Below, piece after piece: positions 51,774 through 60,037 of a DNA stretch of 64,000 nt; within the stretch, counting starts at the first letter, position 1; each line of letters starts with the position of its first letter. Source of the DNA: Cellulomonas sp. 73-145 (lineage in GTDB: Bacteria > Actinomycetota > Actinomycetes > Actinomycetales > Cellulomonadaceae); the NCBI GenBank assembly GCA_001898185.1, contig MKTI01000005.1, positions 489,547 to 553,546 on the forward strand. The letters run 5' to 3'. A model generated the notes under the pieces. It had not been told where the DNA came from, made no database searches, and saw only the letters and a list, made by a program, of their open reading frames with translations. The position numbers and the translations under genes are program-made.

Positions 51774-52270
51774 CGGGCCCGCTGGCCTCGCGGCGCCGCC
51801 GAGCGGGGCGGCGCCGCGCGCATGTGGTCGCGCACGCGGCCCAGCACGTCCGCCAGCATCTCGACGTCGGCGCGGGACAGGGGTGCGAACAGCAGCTCGT
51901 CGAGCACGGCGACGTGGCCCGGGAACACCGTCCGCAGCACGCCGCGACCGGCGTCGGTGATCGTCACGGTCACCCCGCGCTCGTCGTCCGGCGACGGCGC
52001 ACGTGTCACCAGCCCGCGCTGCTCCAGCAGCTGGGCCTGGTAGGTCAGGCCGCTGCGGCTGTAGACGACGCCGTCCGCGAGATCGGTCATCCGGTGGCTG
52101 CCGGTCGGCGAGTCGCCCAGCGTGGCGAGCAGCTGGAACTGCACGTAGCTGAGGTCACCGGCCTCCCGCAGCTGCTGCTCGACGGTGTGCCGCAGCAGGC
52201 TGCTCGTCTCGATCAGCGCGAAGTACGCGCCCAGCTGTGTCGGGTCCAGGGGCGGGGTCGGTGAGGCCAC
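51722..52270 (-). CDS. MarR-family transcriptional regulator
   Basis: A 182-residue winged-helix repressor. Recognition region: MTDLADGVVYSRSGLTYQAQLLEQRGLVTR, wing: APSPDDERGVTVTITDAG. The C-terminal 30 residues are Arg/Pro-rich and extend beyond the usual length because the gene runs into the convergent SDR gene. It is divergent from an MDR oxidoreductase, and three operator-like palindromes lie between them. MarR/MDR pairs often respond to electrophiles or phenolics. Confidence 0.9.
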   Translation of the reverse strand: MASPTPPLDPTQLGAYFALIETSSLLRHTVEQQLREAGDLSYVQFQLLATLGDSPTGSHRMTDLADGVVYSRSGLTYQAQLLEQRGLVTRAPSPDDERGVTVTITDAGRGVLRTVFPGHVAVLDELLFAPLSRADVEMLADVLGRVRDHMRAAPPRSAAPRGQRARQRPSQPPSTGRTMPST

Positions 52271-52287
52271 GACCGCAGCATATCGAC

Positions 52288-52360
52288 GCTCCGAACTCGA
52301 AACACTTGCTACGAAGTCGAAGCAGCGTTACGGTGACGGCATCCGCTTCGAACTCGAAGC
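52288..52360. promoter_or_regulatory. Three copies of a MarR-type operator, GCTTCGA-N2-TCGAAGC
   Basis: Site 3 (52345-52360) is perfect: GCTTCGA-AC-TCGAAGC. Site 1 (52288-52303) is GCTCCGA-AC-TCGAAAC and site 2 (52308-52323) is GCTACGA-AG-TCGAAGC. Sites 1 and 2 are 20 bp apart (two helical turns) and site 3 is 37 bp further, ending 20 bp before the oxidoreductase start. Confidence 0.75.
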
Positions 52361-52380
52361 AATGTCCTGAGGAGCTCGAC

Positions 52381-53319
52381 ATGAAGGCAGTACGGTTCCA
52401 CGAGATCGGCGGCCCCGAGGTGCTGCGGTACGAGGACGCGGAGCAGCCGACGCCGGTCCCGGGCCAGGTGCGCATCGCCATCGCGGGGTCGGCGTTCAAC
52501 CCCGCCGACGGCAACATCCGGGCCGGCCGCCTGCCGATCCCGGTGACGCTGCCGCACGTCCCCGGCTACGACGTGTCCGGCACGGTCGACGCGGTGGGCG
52601 ACGGCGTGGACGGTCTGACGGTGGGACAGGCCGTCGTCGGCTTCCTCCCGATGACGGCCGACGGTTCGGCAGCCCAGTACGTGGTCGCCCCGGCCGACGT
52701 GCTGGTCGGCGCCCCCACCACCATCCCGCTGGCCGACGCCGCGGCGTTCCCCTCGGTGGCACTGACGGCCTGGCAGGCGCTGTTCGACGACGGTGGCCTG
52801 GTCGCCGGTCAGCGGGTGCTGGTGGTCGGCGCCGGCGGCCCCGTCGGCGGGTACGCGGTGCAGCTGGCCAAGCGGGCCGGCGCGTACGTCATCGCCACGG
52901 CCAGCCCGCGCAGCCGCGCGAGCGTCAGCGCCGCGGGGGCCGACGAGGTGGTGGACCACACGGCGACCGACCTGCTCGACGCGGTGTCCGAGCCGGTCGA
53001 CGTGCTGCTGAACCTGGCGCCGATCGACCCGGCGGAGCTCCACGCCCTCGTGGCGCGGGTGCGCGACGGCGGTGCCGTCGTCTCCACCACCGCCTGGATG
53101 CCGACGCCCGGCGACGACGAGCGGCACGTGCGTGCCGTCACGGTCTTCGTCCGTCCCGACGCGGAGCAGCTCGCCGAGCTGGTGCGGCGGATCGACCGCG
53201 GCGAGCTGCGGGTGGAGGTGGCCGAGCGGGTGCCGCTCAGCGAGCTGCCGGCGATCCACCGGCGGGCCGCCGACGGTCAGGTGCACGGCAAGGTCGTCGT
53301 CGTCCCGCCTGCCGACTGA
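52381..53319 (+). CDS. NADP-dependent quinone oxidoreductase-like MDR protein
   Basis: A 312-residue zinc-free MDR enzyme: MKAVRFHEIGGPEVLRYED start, GroES-like domain ending PGYDVSGTVDAVGDGV, Rossmann motif VVGAGGPVGGYAVQLAKR. It probably reduces quinones or enones with NADPH. GAGGAG precedes the ATG. The gene is under the divergent MarR regulator. It is a paralogue in function of the enzymes at 1-882 and 36820-37797, each of the latter two having a different regulator or none visible. Confidence 0.87.
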   Translation: MKAVRFHEIGGPEVLRYEDAEQPTPVPGQVRIAIAGSAFNPADGNIRAGRLPIPVTLPHVPGYDVSGTVDAVGDGVDGLTVGQAVVGFLPMTADGSAAQYVVAPADVLVGAPTTIPLADAAAFPSVALTAWQALFDDGGLVAGQRVLVVGAGGPVGGYAVQLAKRAGAYVIATASPRSRASVSAAGADEVVDHTATDLLDAVSEPVDVLLNLAPIDPAELHALVARVRDGGAVVSTTAWMPTPGDDERHVRAVTVFVRPDAEQLAELVRRIDRGELRVEVAERVPLSELPAIHRRAADGQVHGKVVVVPPAD

Positions 53320-53365
53320 GCGTCGCCCACCGCGACGTCCGCTCCCCCACCGCGACGGCGCACAG

Positions 53366-53404
53366 CCGGGTGGGCGCGAGGCCTCAGGCCCCGCGCCCAC
53401 CCGG
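53366..53404. terminator. Strong bidirectional terminator, 13-bp perfect stem plus inner GGCC pairs
   Basis: Arms 53366-53378 and 53392-53404 are perfectly complementary, and an inner GGCC/GGCC stem closes a 3-base loop. It lies between the convergent oxidoreductase and xylanase genes. Confidence 0.85.
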
Positions 53405-53419
53405 TCGTGCTCACCTGCA

Positions 53420-53440
53420 CGGGACCGGGGGTCGGTCCCG
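53420..53440. terminator. Second hairpin next to the xylanase stop
   Basis: CGGGACC and GGTCCCG pair around a 7-base loop seven bases from the xylanase stop codon, so xylanase transcription meets two hairpins in series. Confidence 0.55.
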
Positions 53441-53446
53441 CCGTTC

Positions 53447-54622
53447 TCAGCCGCGGTGCGGTGCCCTCGTCGTCCAGAGCACTTGGCGCAGGTCCTGGTA
53501 CTGCGGCTTGGGCTGCAGGTTGTCGTCGAACAGCAGGGCCGCACCCTCACCGGCGAACACCCCGGGGATCCACGAGTTGGAGTCCGCGACGCCCCAGACG
53601 GTGTAGGAGATGCAGCTGCGCACCGCGAGGCAGGCCTGCAGCGTCTGCTTCCAGTAGGACTCCTGGGTCGCCTGCAGCGCGGGCGTCAGCGGGACGTCGG
53701 TGTACGACCCCGGTTTGGCCGGGTCCGGCTGGACGAAGGTGCGCACGTCCACCTCGGTCAGTGCGACCTTCAGACCCAGCGCGGCGAACCGCTGCAGGTT
53801 GTTCTGCAGGTCCGGGAACCCGTACTGCGTGTCGAGGTGACCCTGGAAGCCCACGCCCGCGATCGGCACGCCGGCGGCCTGCAGCTGCTGCACGAAGGCG
53901 TACACCGCGTTGCTCTTCGCCCCGGTGAACTCGAGGTTGTAGTCGTTGTAGAACAGCAGCGCGTGCGGGTCGGCCTGGTGGGCCCACCGGAAGGCGTCGG
54001 CGATGTAGTCGAGCCCGTTCATGCCGAGCGCCTGGTAGGCCTTGTAGAAGATGTCCTGGCGCGGGGTGCCGTCGTCGTTGAACGCCTCGTTCACCACGTC
54101 CCACTGCCAGATCTGGCCGCGGAAGTGGCTGACCTCGTCGACCACGTGCTTGTGCAGCAGGTCCCGCACCTGCTGCGGCGTGAACGTGGTGGTGGTGCCG
54201 TCCGTGGACAGCCACGACGGCAGCTGGCTGTGCCACACGAGCGTGTGGCCGCGCACCAGCTGCTGGTTGTCCCGTGCGGCGGCGACGAGGCGGTCGGCGG
54301 CCGCCCAGTCGTAGGTGCCCTGCGTCGGCTCGACCAGCTGCCACTTCATGACGTTCTCGGGGGTGACCGTGCTGAACTGCTGGTCGACGATGCGGGTGTA
54401 GGCCGCGTCGGACCCGTACAGGTCCATGTTGACGGCGGTGCCGACCTTGAGGCCGGAGCGCTGCGCGAGGATGCGGAGGCTCGGCTGGGTGCTCAGGACG
54501 CTGTGGGCGGAGCGGTCGGGGGCGTCGGTGCCACGGACGTCCGATGCGGTCGCTACGGCGGGCGTCGCGGCGAGGGCGGCCGCCGCGAGGGCGGCCACGA
54601 GCAGGGGTTGACGGATGCGCAC
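53447..54622 (-). CDS. Secreted GH10 endo-1,4-beta-xylanase
   Basis: A 391-residue enzyme. A signal peptide (residues about 1-27, VRIRQPLLVAALAAAALAAT then AVATA) is followed by a single GH10 catalytic barrel and no carbohydrate-binding module. The acid/base Glu179 is in WDVVNEAFND and the nucleophile Glu290 is in LTEVDVRT. Other blocks: GHTLVWHSQLPSW, GFQGHLD and YTVWGVADSNSWI. It hydrolyses xylan outside the cell. GTG start after GGAGCACGCA; the longer open frame upstream lacks a signal peptide at its start. Confidence 0.94.
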   Translation of the reverse strand: MRIRQPLLVAALAAAALAATPAVATASDVRGTDAPDRSAHSVLSTQPSLRILAQRSGLKVGTAVNMDLYGSDAAYTRIVDQQFSTVTPENVMKWQLVEPTQGTYDWAAADRLVAAARDNQQLVRGHTLVWHSQLPSWLSTDGTTTTFTPQQVRDLLHKHVVDEVSHFRGQIWQWDVVNEAFNDDGTPRQDIFYKAYQALGMNGLDYIADAFRWAHQADPHALLFYNDYNLEFTGAKSNAVYAFVQQLQAAGVPIAGVGFQGHLDTQYGFPDLQNNLQRFAALGLKVALTEVDVRTFVQPDPAKPGSYTDVPLTPALQATQESYWKQTLQACLAVRSCISYTVWGVADSNSWIPGVFAGEGAALLFDDNLQPKPQYQDLRQVLWTTRAPHRG

Positions 54623-54687
54623 TGCGTGCTCCTTTGCAGCAGAGGGCTGCGCCCCTGGACGTCTCGCAGGTGGCGCCGCCAGCGTTC

Positions 54688-54710
54688 GATAACGTTTTAC
54701 ATCCGGATGT
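54688..54710. promoter_or_regulatory. Xylanase upstream operators: LacI-like box and 12-bp palindrome
   Basis: GATAACGTTTTAC (54688-54700) has the AACGTT centre typical of LacI-family operators of polysaccharide genes. It overlaps ACATCCGGATGT (54699-54710), a perfect 12-bp palindrome. Both lie 66-88 bp upstream of the xylanase start in a locally AT-richer stretch. Confidence 0.45.
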
Positions 54711-54830
54711 GCCTCGACAGTAGGTGCGGTCCCGACGTCGGTCAACCGGAACGACGAGACGAGTCACGAGCGTCGTGACTGCGTTCTCCGGCGGGTCCGG
54801 GGGTGTCCGACGACCACCGGCGCTCTGACC

Positions 54831-56063
54831 TCAGGCGATGCCCGACGACCCCGCGCCGGCGAGCCACCGCAGCACTCCCCCGGCCGCCACCACCCCGGTG
54901 CTGAAGCAGCCCTGCAGCAGGTAGCCGCCCGTGGGCGCCTCCCAGTCGAGCATCTCCCCGGCGACGAAGGTGCCCGGCAGCCGGTGCAGCATCAGCTGCT
55001 CGTCCACCTCCGACCACGCCACGCCGCCCGCGGTCGAGATCGCCCGGTCGATCGGCATGGTCCCCGTCACCACCACCGGCACGGCCTTGACCAGGGCGGC
55101 CGTCACCGCGGGGTCCGTCGGGAGGCCGCCGCCGGCCTCCCACAGCAGCGCCGTGGACACGGCGTCGAGCCCAATGCTGCGGCGGAGCCAGGACGGTGCC
55201 GAGTCCTTGGCGCGGCGGCGGGACAGCCGCTGCTGCAGCTCCTCGACCGTCAGGTCGGGCCGCAGGTCGACGTGCAGCACGCACCGCCCGTCGGCGTCGA
55301 GCGCCTCGCGGATCGGCACCCCGACGGCGTACACCGGTCCACCCTCGAGCCCGGCGGCGGTCACCATCGCGTCGCCCGTCGACGTGCCCGTCCGCCCGGG
55401 CACCGTCAGCGCCACGTGCTTGAGCGGCACGCCCGCGAACCGCTCGGCGAACACGGGCGACCACGCCACCCGCACCCCGACGTTCGCCGGCCGGAGCGCC
55501 CGCACCTGCACACCTCGTTCGCCGAGGAGCGACACCCAGCCGCCGTCCGAGCCGAGCCGGGGCCACGACGCACCGCCGAGCGCGAGCACGGTGGCGTCCG
55601 GGCGCACGTGCGTGACGGCACCGCCGGCGTCGACGAAGCTCAGCTCGCCGTCCTGCGTCCACCCGGTCCACCGCTCGCGCGTCCGGACCTGCACCCCGAG
55701 CCCCGCGAGCCGCGCCAGCCAGGCGCGCACCAGCGGGACGGCACGGAACGACGCGGGGAACACCCGCCCGCTCGACCCGACGAACGTCGGCTCGCCCAGG
55801 TCCGCGCACCACCGGCGCAACGCGTCGGGGCCGAAGGTCGCCAGCATCGGGTCGAGGCGGTCCGCCGACGGGCCGTACCGGGTGCGGAAGCGGTCGAGGG
55901 GTTCGGAGTGGGTGATGTTGAGGCCACCGTGGCCGGCCATGAGCAGCTTGCGCGCCACCGACGGCATGCGGTCGTGCACCGTGACGGTCACCCCGGCCTG
56001 CGCCAGGCGCTCCGCGGCGATCAGCCCGGCCGGACCGCCGCCGACCACGTGGACGGTGCTCAC
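54831..56063 (-). CDS. HI0933/BaiN-family flavoprotein (NAD(P)/FAD-dependent oxidoreductase)
   Basis: A 410-residue flavoprotein. It begins VHVVGGGPAGLIAAERLAQAG, then KLLMAGHGGLNITHSE, and has LALGGASWPRLGSDG, GTMPIDRAISTAGGV and a C-terminal GEMLDWEAPTGGYLLQGCFSTG block, all diagnostic of the HI0933/YhiN family. Members are poorly characterised; BaiN relatives act in bile-acid reduction. It ends the redox operon, its GTG overlapping the stop of the upstream gene by four bases. Its role as a soluble partner in that operon is inferred from position. Confidence 0.87.
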   Translation of the reverse strand: MSTVHVVGGGPAGLIAAERLAQAGVTVTVHDRMPSVARKLLMAGHGGLNITHSEPLDRFRTRYGPSADRLDPMLATFGPDALRRWCADLGEPTFVGSSGRVFPASFRAVPLVRAWLARLAGLGVQVRTRERWTGWTQDGELSFVDAGGAVTHVRPDATVLALGGASWPRLGSDGGWVSLLGERGVQVRALRPANVGVRVAWSPVFAERFAGVPLKHVALTVPGRTGTSTGDAMVTAAGLEGGPVYAVGVPIREALDADGRCVLHVDLRPDLTVEELQQRLSRRRAKDSAPSWLRRSIGLDAVSTALLWEAGGGLPTDPAVTAALVKAVPVVVTGTMPIDRAISTAGGVAWSEVDEQLMLHRLPGTFVAGEMLDWEAPTGGYLLQGCFSTGVVAAGGVLRWLAGAGSSGIA

Positions 56064-56581
56064 GCGCGCGGTGCTCCCGGTCGGCGCGGCCCGCGCGGGA
56101 CGAAGCGCGGCGTGCGCGCCGCGTACTCCGGGTAGGCGGCGAACCGGCGCGCGAGCCGCGCCTCCTCCCACCGCGCCTTGGCGGTCAGCAGCACGACGAG
56201 GGCGCCGAACGCCAGGGCGCGCCAGCCGCTGCCGGTGGCGACGACGTACGAGCCGGAGGCGAGCAGCAGGCCGCTGTAGATCGGGTGCCGCACCAGCCCG
56301 TACAGGCCGCCGGTGCGCAGCTGCGCGTGCTCGTTGGGGATCGGCACGGCGGTCAGTCCGCGGCCCAGCGCCGTGCCGGCCAGCAGCATGACGACGGCGC
56401 CGACCACGACGCCCAGCACCCCGAGGGCGCGCAGCCACCCCGGCACGGGCCAGCCCCAGCCGCGGGGCAGGAGCGCGATCAGCGCCAGGAGCAGGAACTG
56501 CGCCGCCACCAGCAGCCGTGCGGTGCGCACCTCGCCGGCGGAGAAGGTGCCACCACCTTCGTCGTCGCCGCTGCTGGTCAC
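56060..56581 (-). CDS. Small membrane protein of the isoprenylcysteine methyltransferase-like (PEMT/NnrU) family
   Basis: A 173-residue protein with four hydrophobic helices and the family core GLYGLVRHPIYSGLLL followed by a basic EEARLARRFAAYPEYAARTPRFVP tail. Proteins of this fold methylate prenyl-cysteine or lipids in some cases; in bacteria the substrate is mostly unknown. GTG start. It is the penultimate gene of the redox operon, 27 bp after the ferredoxin gene. Confidence 0.8.
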   Translation of the reverse strand: MTSSGDDEGGGTFSAGEVRTARLLVAAQFLLLALIALLPRGWGWPVPGWLRALGVLGVVVGAVVMLLAGTALGRGLTAVPIPNEHAQLRTGGLYGLVRHPIYSGLLLASGSYVVATGSGWRALAFGALVVLLTAKARWEEARLARRFAAYPEYAARTPRFVPRGPRRPGAPRA

Positions 56582-56608
56582 CGGCCCATGATGCCGGAGC
56601 GCCGCACG

Positions 56609-56839
56609 TCAGCGGTCCGGGACCGCGCTCTCGAGCCACAGGGCCTTGCGAGGGCAGGCGCGCACGGCTCGGCGCGCCTGACGCGTCGCAGCGCCCGGCT
56701 CGAGCTCGGCGGCGAGCACCGGGTAGCCCCAGCGGTCCAGCGTGACGCTTCGGTCGGCGACCTGCGCGCACAGGCCGACGCCCTCGCACGCCACCGGGTC
56801 CACGCGCAGCCGCACGGCCGGGCCGGGATCGCGGCTCAC
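56609..56839 (-). CDS. Single-cluster ferredoxin, three-cysteine type
   Basis: A 76-residue ferredoxin with VACEGVGLCAQ and a distal ACPRKAL, giving three cysteines in a C-x5-C...C-P pattern that fits a [3Fe-4S] cluster, like the monocluster ferredoxins that serve cytochromes P450. No P450 gene is nearby. Its GTG overlaps the stop of the NuoF-like gene by four bases in the mirrored order of the operon, so it is made together with that protein, which is a plausible electron donor or acceptor. Confidence 0.88.
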   Translation of the reverse strand: MSRDPGPAVRLRVDPVACEGVGLCAQVADRSVTLDRWGYPVLAAELEPGAATRQARRAVRACPRKALWLESAVPDR

Positions 56840-58167
56840 CGACGCTCTCCGGGGGTCGGCCCGGTGGACGCGGGCACCGCGGACGACGGCAACGAGGACG
56901 ACCATCCGGCGGATGACGGCCCCGACCCGCCCGCGACGCACGGACGCCCGGCTCGGTGCGCCGCGACGTCCGCCTCGAAGGTCGCCACGGCGGACGCGAC
57001 CAGCCGGGTGGCCCCGTCCGGGTGGTGGCAGGCGCCGCGGCCCTCCACCGCTCCCGCGTCGTCGAGCACCTCCCCGAGTACGTCACGGCCCTCGGCGAGC
57101 GCCCGCCACGAGTCGGCCAGCGCCGGCAGCCCGAACCGGCAGGGACCGCACTGGCGCGCGCTCATCGAGGCGAGGTAGTCCACCAGGTCGGCCGTCGCAC
57201 GCAGCCCGCACTCGCCGGCCGCCAGCGGCAGCACCACCCCCGCGCCGAGGGTCAGCCCCTCGGCGCGCAGCGCACGCTCGTCCACCGGCAGGTGGGACAG
57301 CCGCTCCCACGGTGCCCACAGCCCGCCGTACCCGCCGAGCAGCACCGCCTGCGGTGCCGCGGGCCAGCCCAGGCCGGCGAGCAGCTGACCGAACGTGGTG
57401 GTCTGCTCGACCTCGACCACCACCCGGTCCGCACCGAGCACCGACAGCAGCCGGGTGCCGGCCGGGGCGTGCCCGCGGGCGAGCAGCGCGAGGCGGGCCA
57501 GGGTCTCGACGTTGTGCACCAGCGTCCTCGGCGCCCGGGGGTCGCCCCGCCGGCGGCGGACGGTGGGCAGGGCCGGGCCGCCCTGCACTGCCCGGGTGAT
57601 GGCGCTCGACTCCCCCGCGAGGTAGTGCACCGGTCCCATCAGCACCTCGACCGGCAGCCGCGAGTCGCTCCAGCGCCGCTCGGCCAGCGCGGCGAGCAGC
57701 GCGCGACGGCCACCGTCGTCGTCGCCGTGCAGCCAGACCACGGCACGATGGGCGCCCAGCGACTCGGCCGCCAGCATCAGGCCGTCCAGCACCAGGTGCG
57801 GGCGCTGGCGCAGCAGCGTGCCGTCCTTGCCAGCCACCGGCTCGCTCTCGGCGCCGTTGGCCACCACCGTCAACGGTCCGGCGCCCGCCGCGACCGCCCG
57901 CCAGCGCAGCGCGGCGGCGACGTGCGCGCCGCCGTGGCCGGTCAGCCGGGCGGCCTCGAGCAGGTCGACCAGCCGGGGGTCGCCGAGCGGCCGCGGACCG
58001 AGGCGGTCGAGGTGCACGTCCAGCGGCTCGGCGGCGACGGGCTCGACCGGGTCGGCGGGGCCGGAACGGTGCAGCCGCACGTCCCGCAGCAGCAGCCGGC
58101 GCGCGCCGTCCACCGGGGCACCGACCGTGCGCCCGGGCAGCGTCGGGAACGCTGAGAGCCCGGTCAT
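56836..58167 (-). CDS. NuoF-like NADH/FMN-binding flavoprotein (51-kDa subunit family)
   Basis: A 443-residue homologue of the complex I 51-kDa subunit outside any nuo operon. The FMN/NADH fold has VVANGAESEPVAGKDGTLL, then an SLBB-like region and a C-terminal iron-sulfur module. There the usual four-cysteine motif is reduced: MSARQCGPCRFG has two cysteines where NuoF has three, plus one in GACHHPDG. The missing first Cys may give a [3Fe-4S] cluster or none. It probably draws electrons from NADH for the ferredoxin and membrane protein of the same operon. ATG overlaps the upstream stop. Confidence 0.85.
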   Translation of the reverse strand: MTGLSAFPTLPGRTVGAPVDGARRLLLRDVRLHRSGPADPVEPVAAEPLDVHLDRLGPRPLGDPRLVDLLEAARLTGHGGAHVAAALRWRAVAAGAGPLTVVANGAESEPVAGKDGTLLRQRPHLVLDGLMLAAESLGAHRAVVWLHGDDDGGRRALLAALAERRWSDSRLPVEVLMGPVHYLAGESSAITRAVQGGPALPTVRRRRGDPRAPRTLVHNVETLARLALLARGHAPAGTRLLSVLGADRVVVEVEQTTTFGQLLAGLGWPAAPQAVLLGGYGGLWAPWERLSHLPVDERALRAEGLTLGAGVVLPLAAGECGLRATADLVDYLASMSARQCGPCRFGLPALADSWRALAEGRDVLGEVLDDAGAVEGRGACHHPDGATRLVASAVATFEADVAAHRAGRPCVAGGSGPSSAGWSSSLPSSAVPASTGPTPGERR

Positions 58168-58988
58168 CGCCACGGCCCGCGCCCCACCACGGGGATCGGT
58201 CGGGTGGGAGCCGTGTCCCGACCTGCGCGGCCGGACTGGCGCTCCGGCCGGAGACCGGTGAGCGCGTCGTCGCTCCACGCCGCGTCGTCCGCCACCGCCG
58301 GCGACGGCACCCGCTGCAGGTCACGGGCGAGCTCGCCGACCTCGTCGGCCGGCGTGCGCGCCGCGTACCGCGTCACTGCCAGGGCCACCACGGCGCAGCC
58401 CGTGCCCACGTAGAAGCCACGCAGCGCGGCCACGTCGGAGCCGGCCAGCACGCTGTGCGCCCACACGAGCACCAGCAGCCCGGCCGCCACCTTGTGCACG
58501 GGCCACCACAGCCGGCCGAGCAGCCGGCCCGCGAACCGTGCGGTCAGGCCGGTGACGAGCCCCGCCCACGCGGCGATCACGCCGAGGCTGACCGGCACCG
58601 GGCGGTAGACGGCCGCCATCGGCAGCAGTGCGCCCATCCAGCCGACCTTCGCCCACGGGTCCGTGGCCAGCACCACCACGTGCAGCACCGTGAACGCGAG
58701 GGTGAACGTGGCCAGGCCGGCGTGCAGGGCCAGCCTGGTGCGCGCCGACGGGTGGCGCAGGTGGCGTGCCCACGGGTGTGCCAGCACGATGCCGGTGCCG
58801 ACCAGCAGGAGCAGCAGCACGTACGACGTCAGGCCCGCGGCCCGCCCGAGCACCCAGTGCGCCATGCGCCCACCTGCCGCGTCGAGCACCAGCGAGCCGG
58901 CCGCCGCCAGGCTGGCCGCCGTGGCGAGCACCAGCACCGCGGTGGCTGCGCTCAGCAGCACGGGACGGGACTCCTGCGCGCGGCTCAT
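58164..58988 (-). CDS. Ferric-reductase/cytochrome b561-like integral membrane protein without flavin domain
   Basis: A 274-residue protein with about six hydrophobic helices followed by a 60-residue polar tail. Histidines lie in helices at places fitting two haem b groups (RMAHWVLGRAAGLTSY, RLALHAGLATFTLAFTVLHVVVL, WWPVHKVAAGLLVLVWAHSVL). It resembles the transmembrane part of ferric reductases but lacks the FAD/NAD domain, which the adjacent NuoF-like flavoprotein could supply. It would carry electrons across the membrane to an outside acceptor. ATGA overlap with apbE. Confidence 0.82.
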   Translation of the reverse strand: MSRAQESRPVLLSAATAVLVLATAASLAAAGSLVLDAAGGRMAHWVLGRAAGLTSYVLLLLLVGTGIVLAHPWARHLRHPSARTRLALHAGLATFTLAFTVLHVVVLATDPWAKVGWMGALLPMAAVYRPVPVSLGVIAAWAGLVTGLTARFAGRLLGRLWWPVHKVAAGLLVLVWAHSVLAGSDVAALRGFYVGTGCAVVALAVTRYAARTPADEVGELARDLQRVPSPAVADDAAWSDDALTGLRPERQSGRAGRDTAPTRPIPVVGRGPWR

Positions 58989-60037
58989 GCGGCCCGCCAG
59001 ACGACGTAGGGCTCCATCGCGGCCGACACGCGGACCGCACCGCTGTCCGTCACCCAGGCCGCGGCCAGCTCGCGGACGTGGGCCTGCGCCTCGACCTCGA
59101 CGACGCCGGCGAGGAACAGGGTCTTGCTCCACACCTCCGCCCACATCGGGTCCGGGTGCAGCACCGTCACCGCGGCCAGGCCGGGGCCGCCGGGACGGCC
59201 GGTGCGGGGGTCGACGAGGTGGTGCACGGACGTGCCGTCCGGCGCCGCCCAGTGCCGTCGCCGCACGGAGGAGGTGGCACAGCCGCGGTCGGTGACGGAG
59301 AGCACCAGCACGGGGTCCGCACCGCCGTGGGGATCCTCGACGCCCACCGTCCAGCCGTTGCCGTCCGGACCGGCGCCGCCGAGCCACTCGTCACCTCCGG
59401 CGTCCACCAGCACCGCGCTGCCGGCCCCGACGAGCGCCCGGGCGGCACGCCGCACCGCCAGGCCCTTGCCGATGCCGCCCAGGTCGATCGGCGCCCCGTC
59501 GAGCTGCACGAGCCGCCGGTCGGTGCCGGGCAGCACCGTCGGGCGCCAGGGCCGTCGAGTCCCGCGGGGCCCCGGCGTGCCGGCCGAGCCGGCCGAGCCC
59601 ACCGCGCCCGTCGGGCCAACCGCGCCGGTCGAGCCCACCGCGCGGGTCGAGGCCGTCGGGCCGGTCGAGGCCGTCGTGCCCCTCGTACTGCCGACCACCT
59701 CGTCGAACGTCCGGTCGTACCCCCAGGCCAGCAGCTGGTCGAGCACGCGCGGGTCGAACAGCCCGCCCGTCATCCGGTGGGCGCGCTCCGCCTCCTCGAC
59801 CGCCTCGGCGAGCTCCTCGGGCACGACGTGCCAGGACGACGGCCGGGCGTTGAGCCTGGACAGGGCTGAGGTCGCCTCGAACCGGGTCAGGTGCGTGGCG
59901 ACGGACCGGATGGCGACGCGCGCCGCCTCGACCGCCCGCGGCGCGTCCGGCCCAGGGTCGACGACCCGCAGCTCCACGTCGCTGGCCATGGACCGGAACG
60001 TGGTGCTCAGCTCGCGGGACCGGGTGCCGGCCGTCAT
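58985..60037 (-). CDS. apbE: ApbE-family FAD:protein FMN transferase with collagen-like insertion
   Basis: A 350-residue ApbE protein. Family blocks: TTFRSMASDVELRVVD, HLTRFEATSALSRLNA, GGLFDPRVLDQLLAWGYDRTF, LGGIGKGLAVRRAA, LVDAGGDEWLGG, and HHLVDPRTGRPGG with TDRGCATSS near the metal site. It attaches FMN covalently to Thr/Ser of acceptor proteins. Residues about 116-160 are a Gly-Ser-Thr-Ala-Pro-rich insertion with Gly-x-y periodicity (GSTGAVGPTGAVGSAGSAG). No obvious lipobox or signal peptide is visible, so it may act inside the cell or its acceptor lies elsewhere. It shares one base with the upstream stop. Confidence 0.9.
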   Translation of the reverse strand: MTAGTRSRELSTTFRSMASDVELRVVDPGPDAPRAVEAARVAIRSVATHLTRFEATSALSRLNARPSSWHVVPEELAEAVEEAERAHRMTGGLFDPRVLDQLLAWGYDRTFDEVVGSTRGTTASTGPTASTRAVGSTGAVGPTGAVGSAGSAGTPGPRGTRRPWRPTVLPGTDRRLVQLDGAPIDLGGIGKGLAVRRAARALVGAGSAVLVDAGGDEWLGGAGPDGNGWTVGVEDPHGGADPVLVLSVTDRGCATSSVRRRHWAAPDGTSVHHLVDPRTGRPGGPGLAAVTVLHPDPMWAEVWSKTLFLAGVVEVEAQAHVRELAAAWVTDSGAVRVSAAMEPYVVWRAA

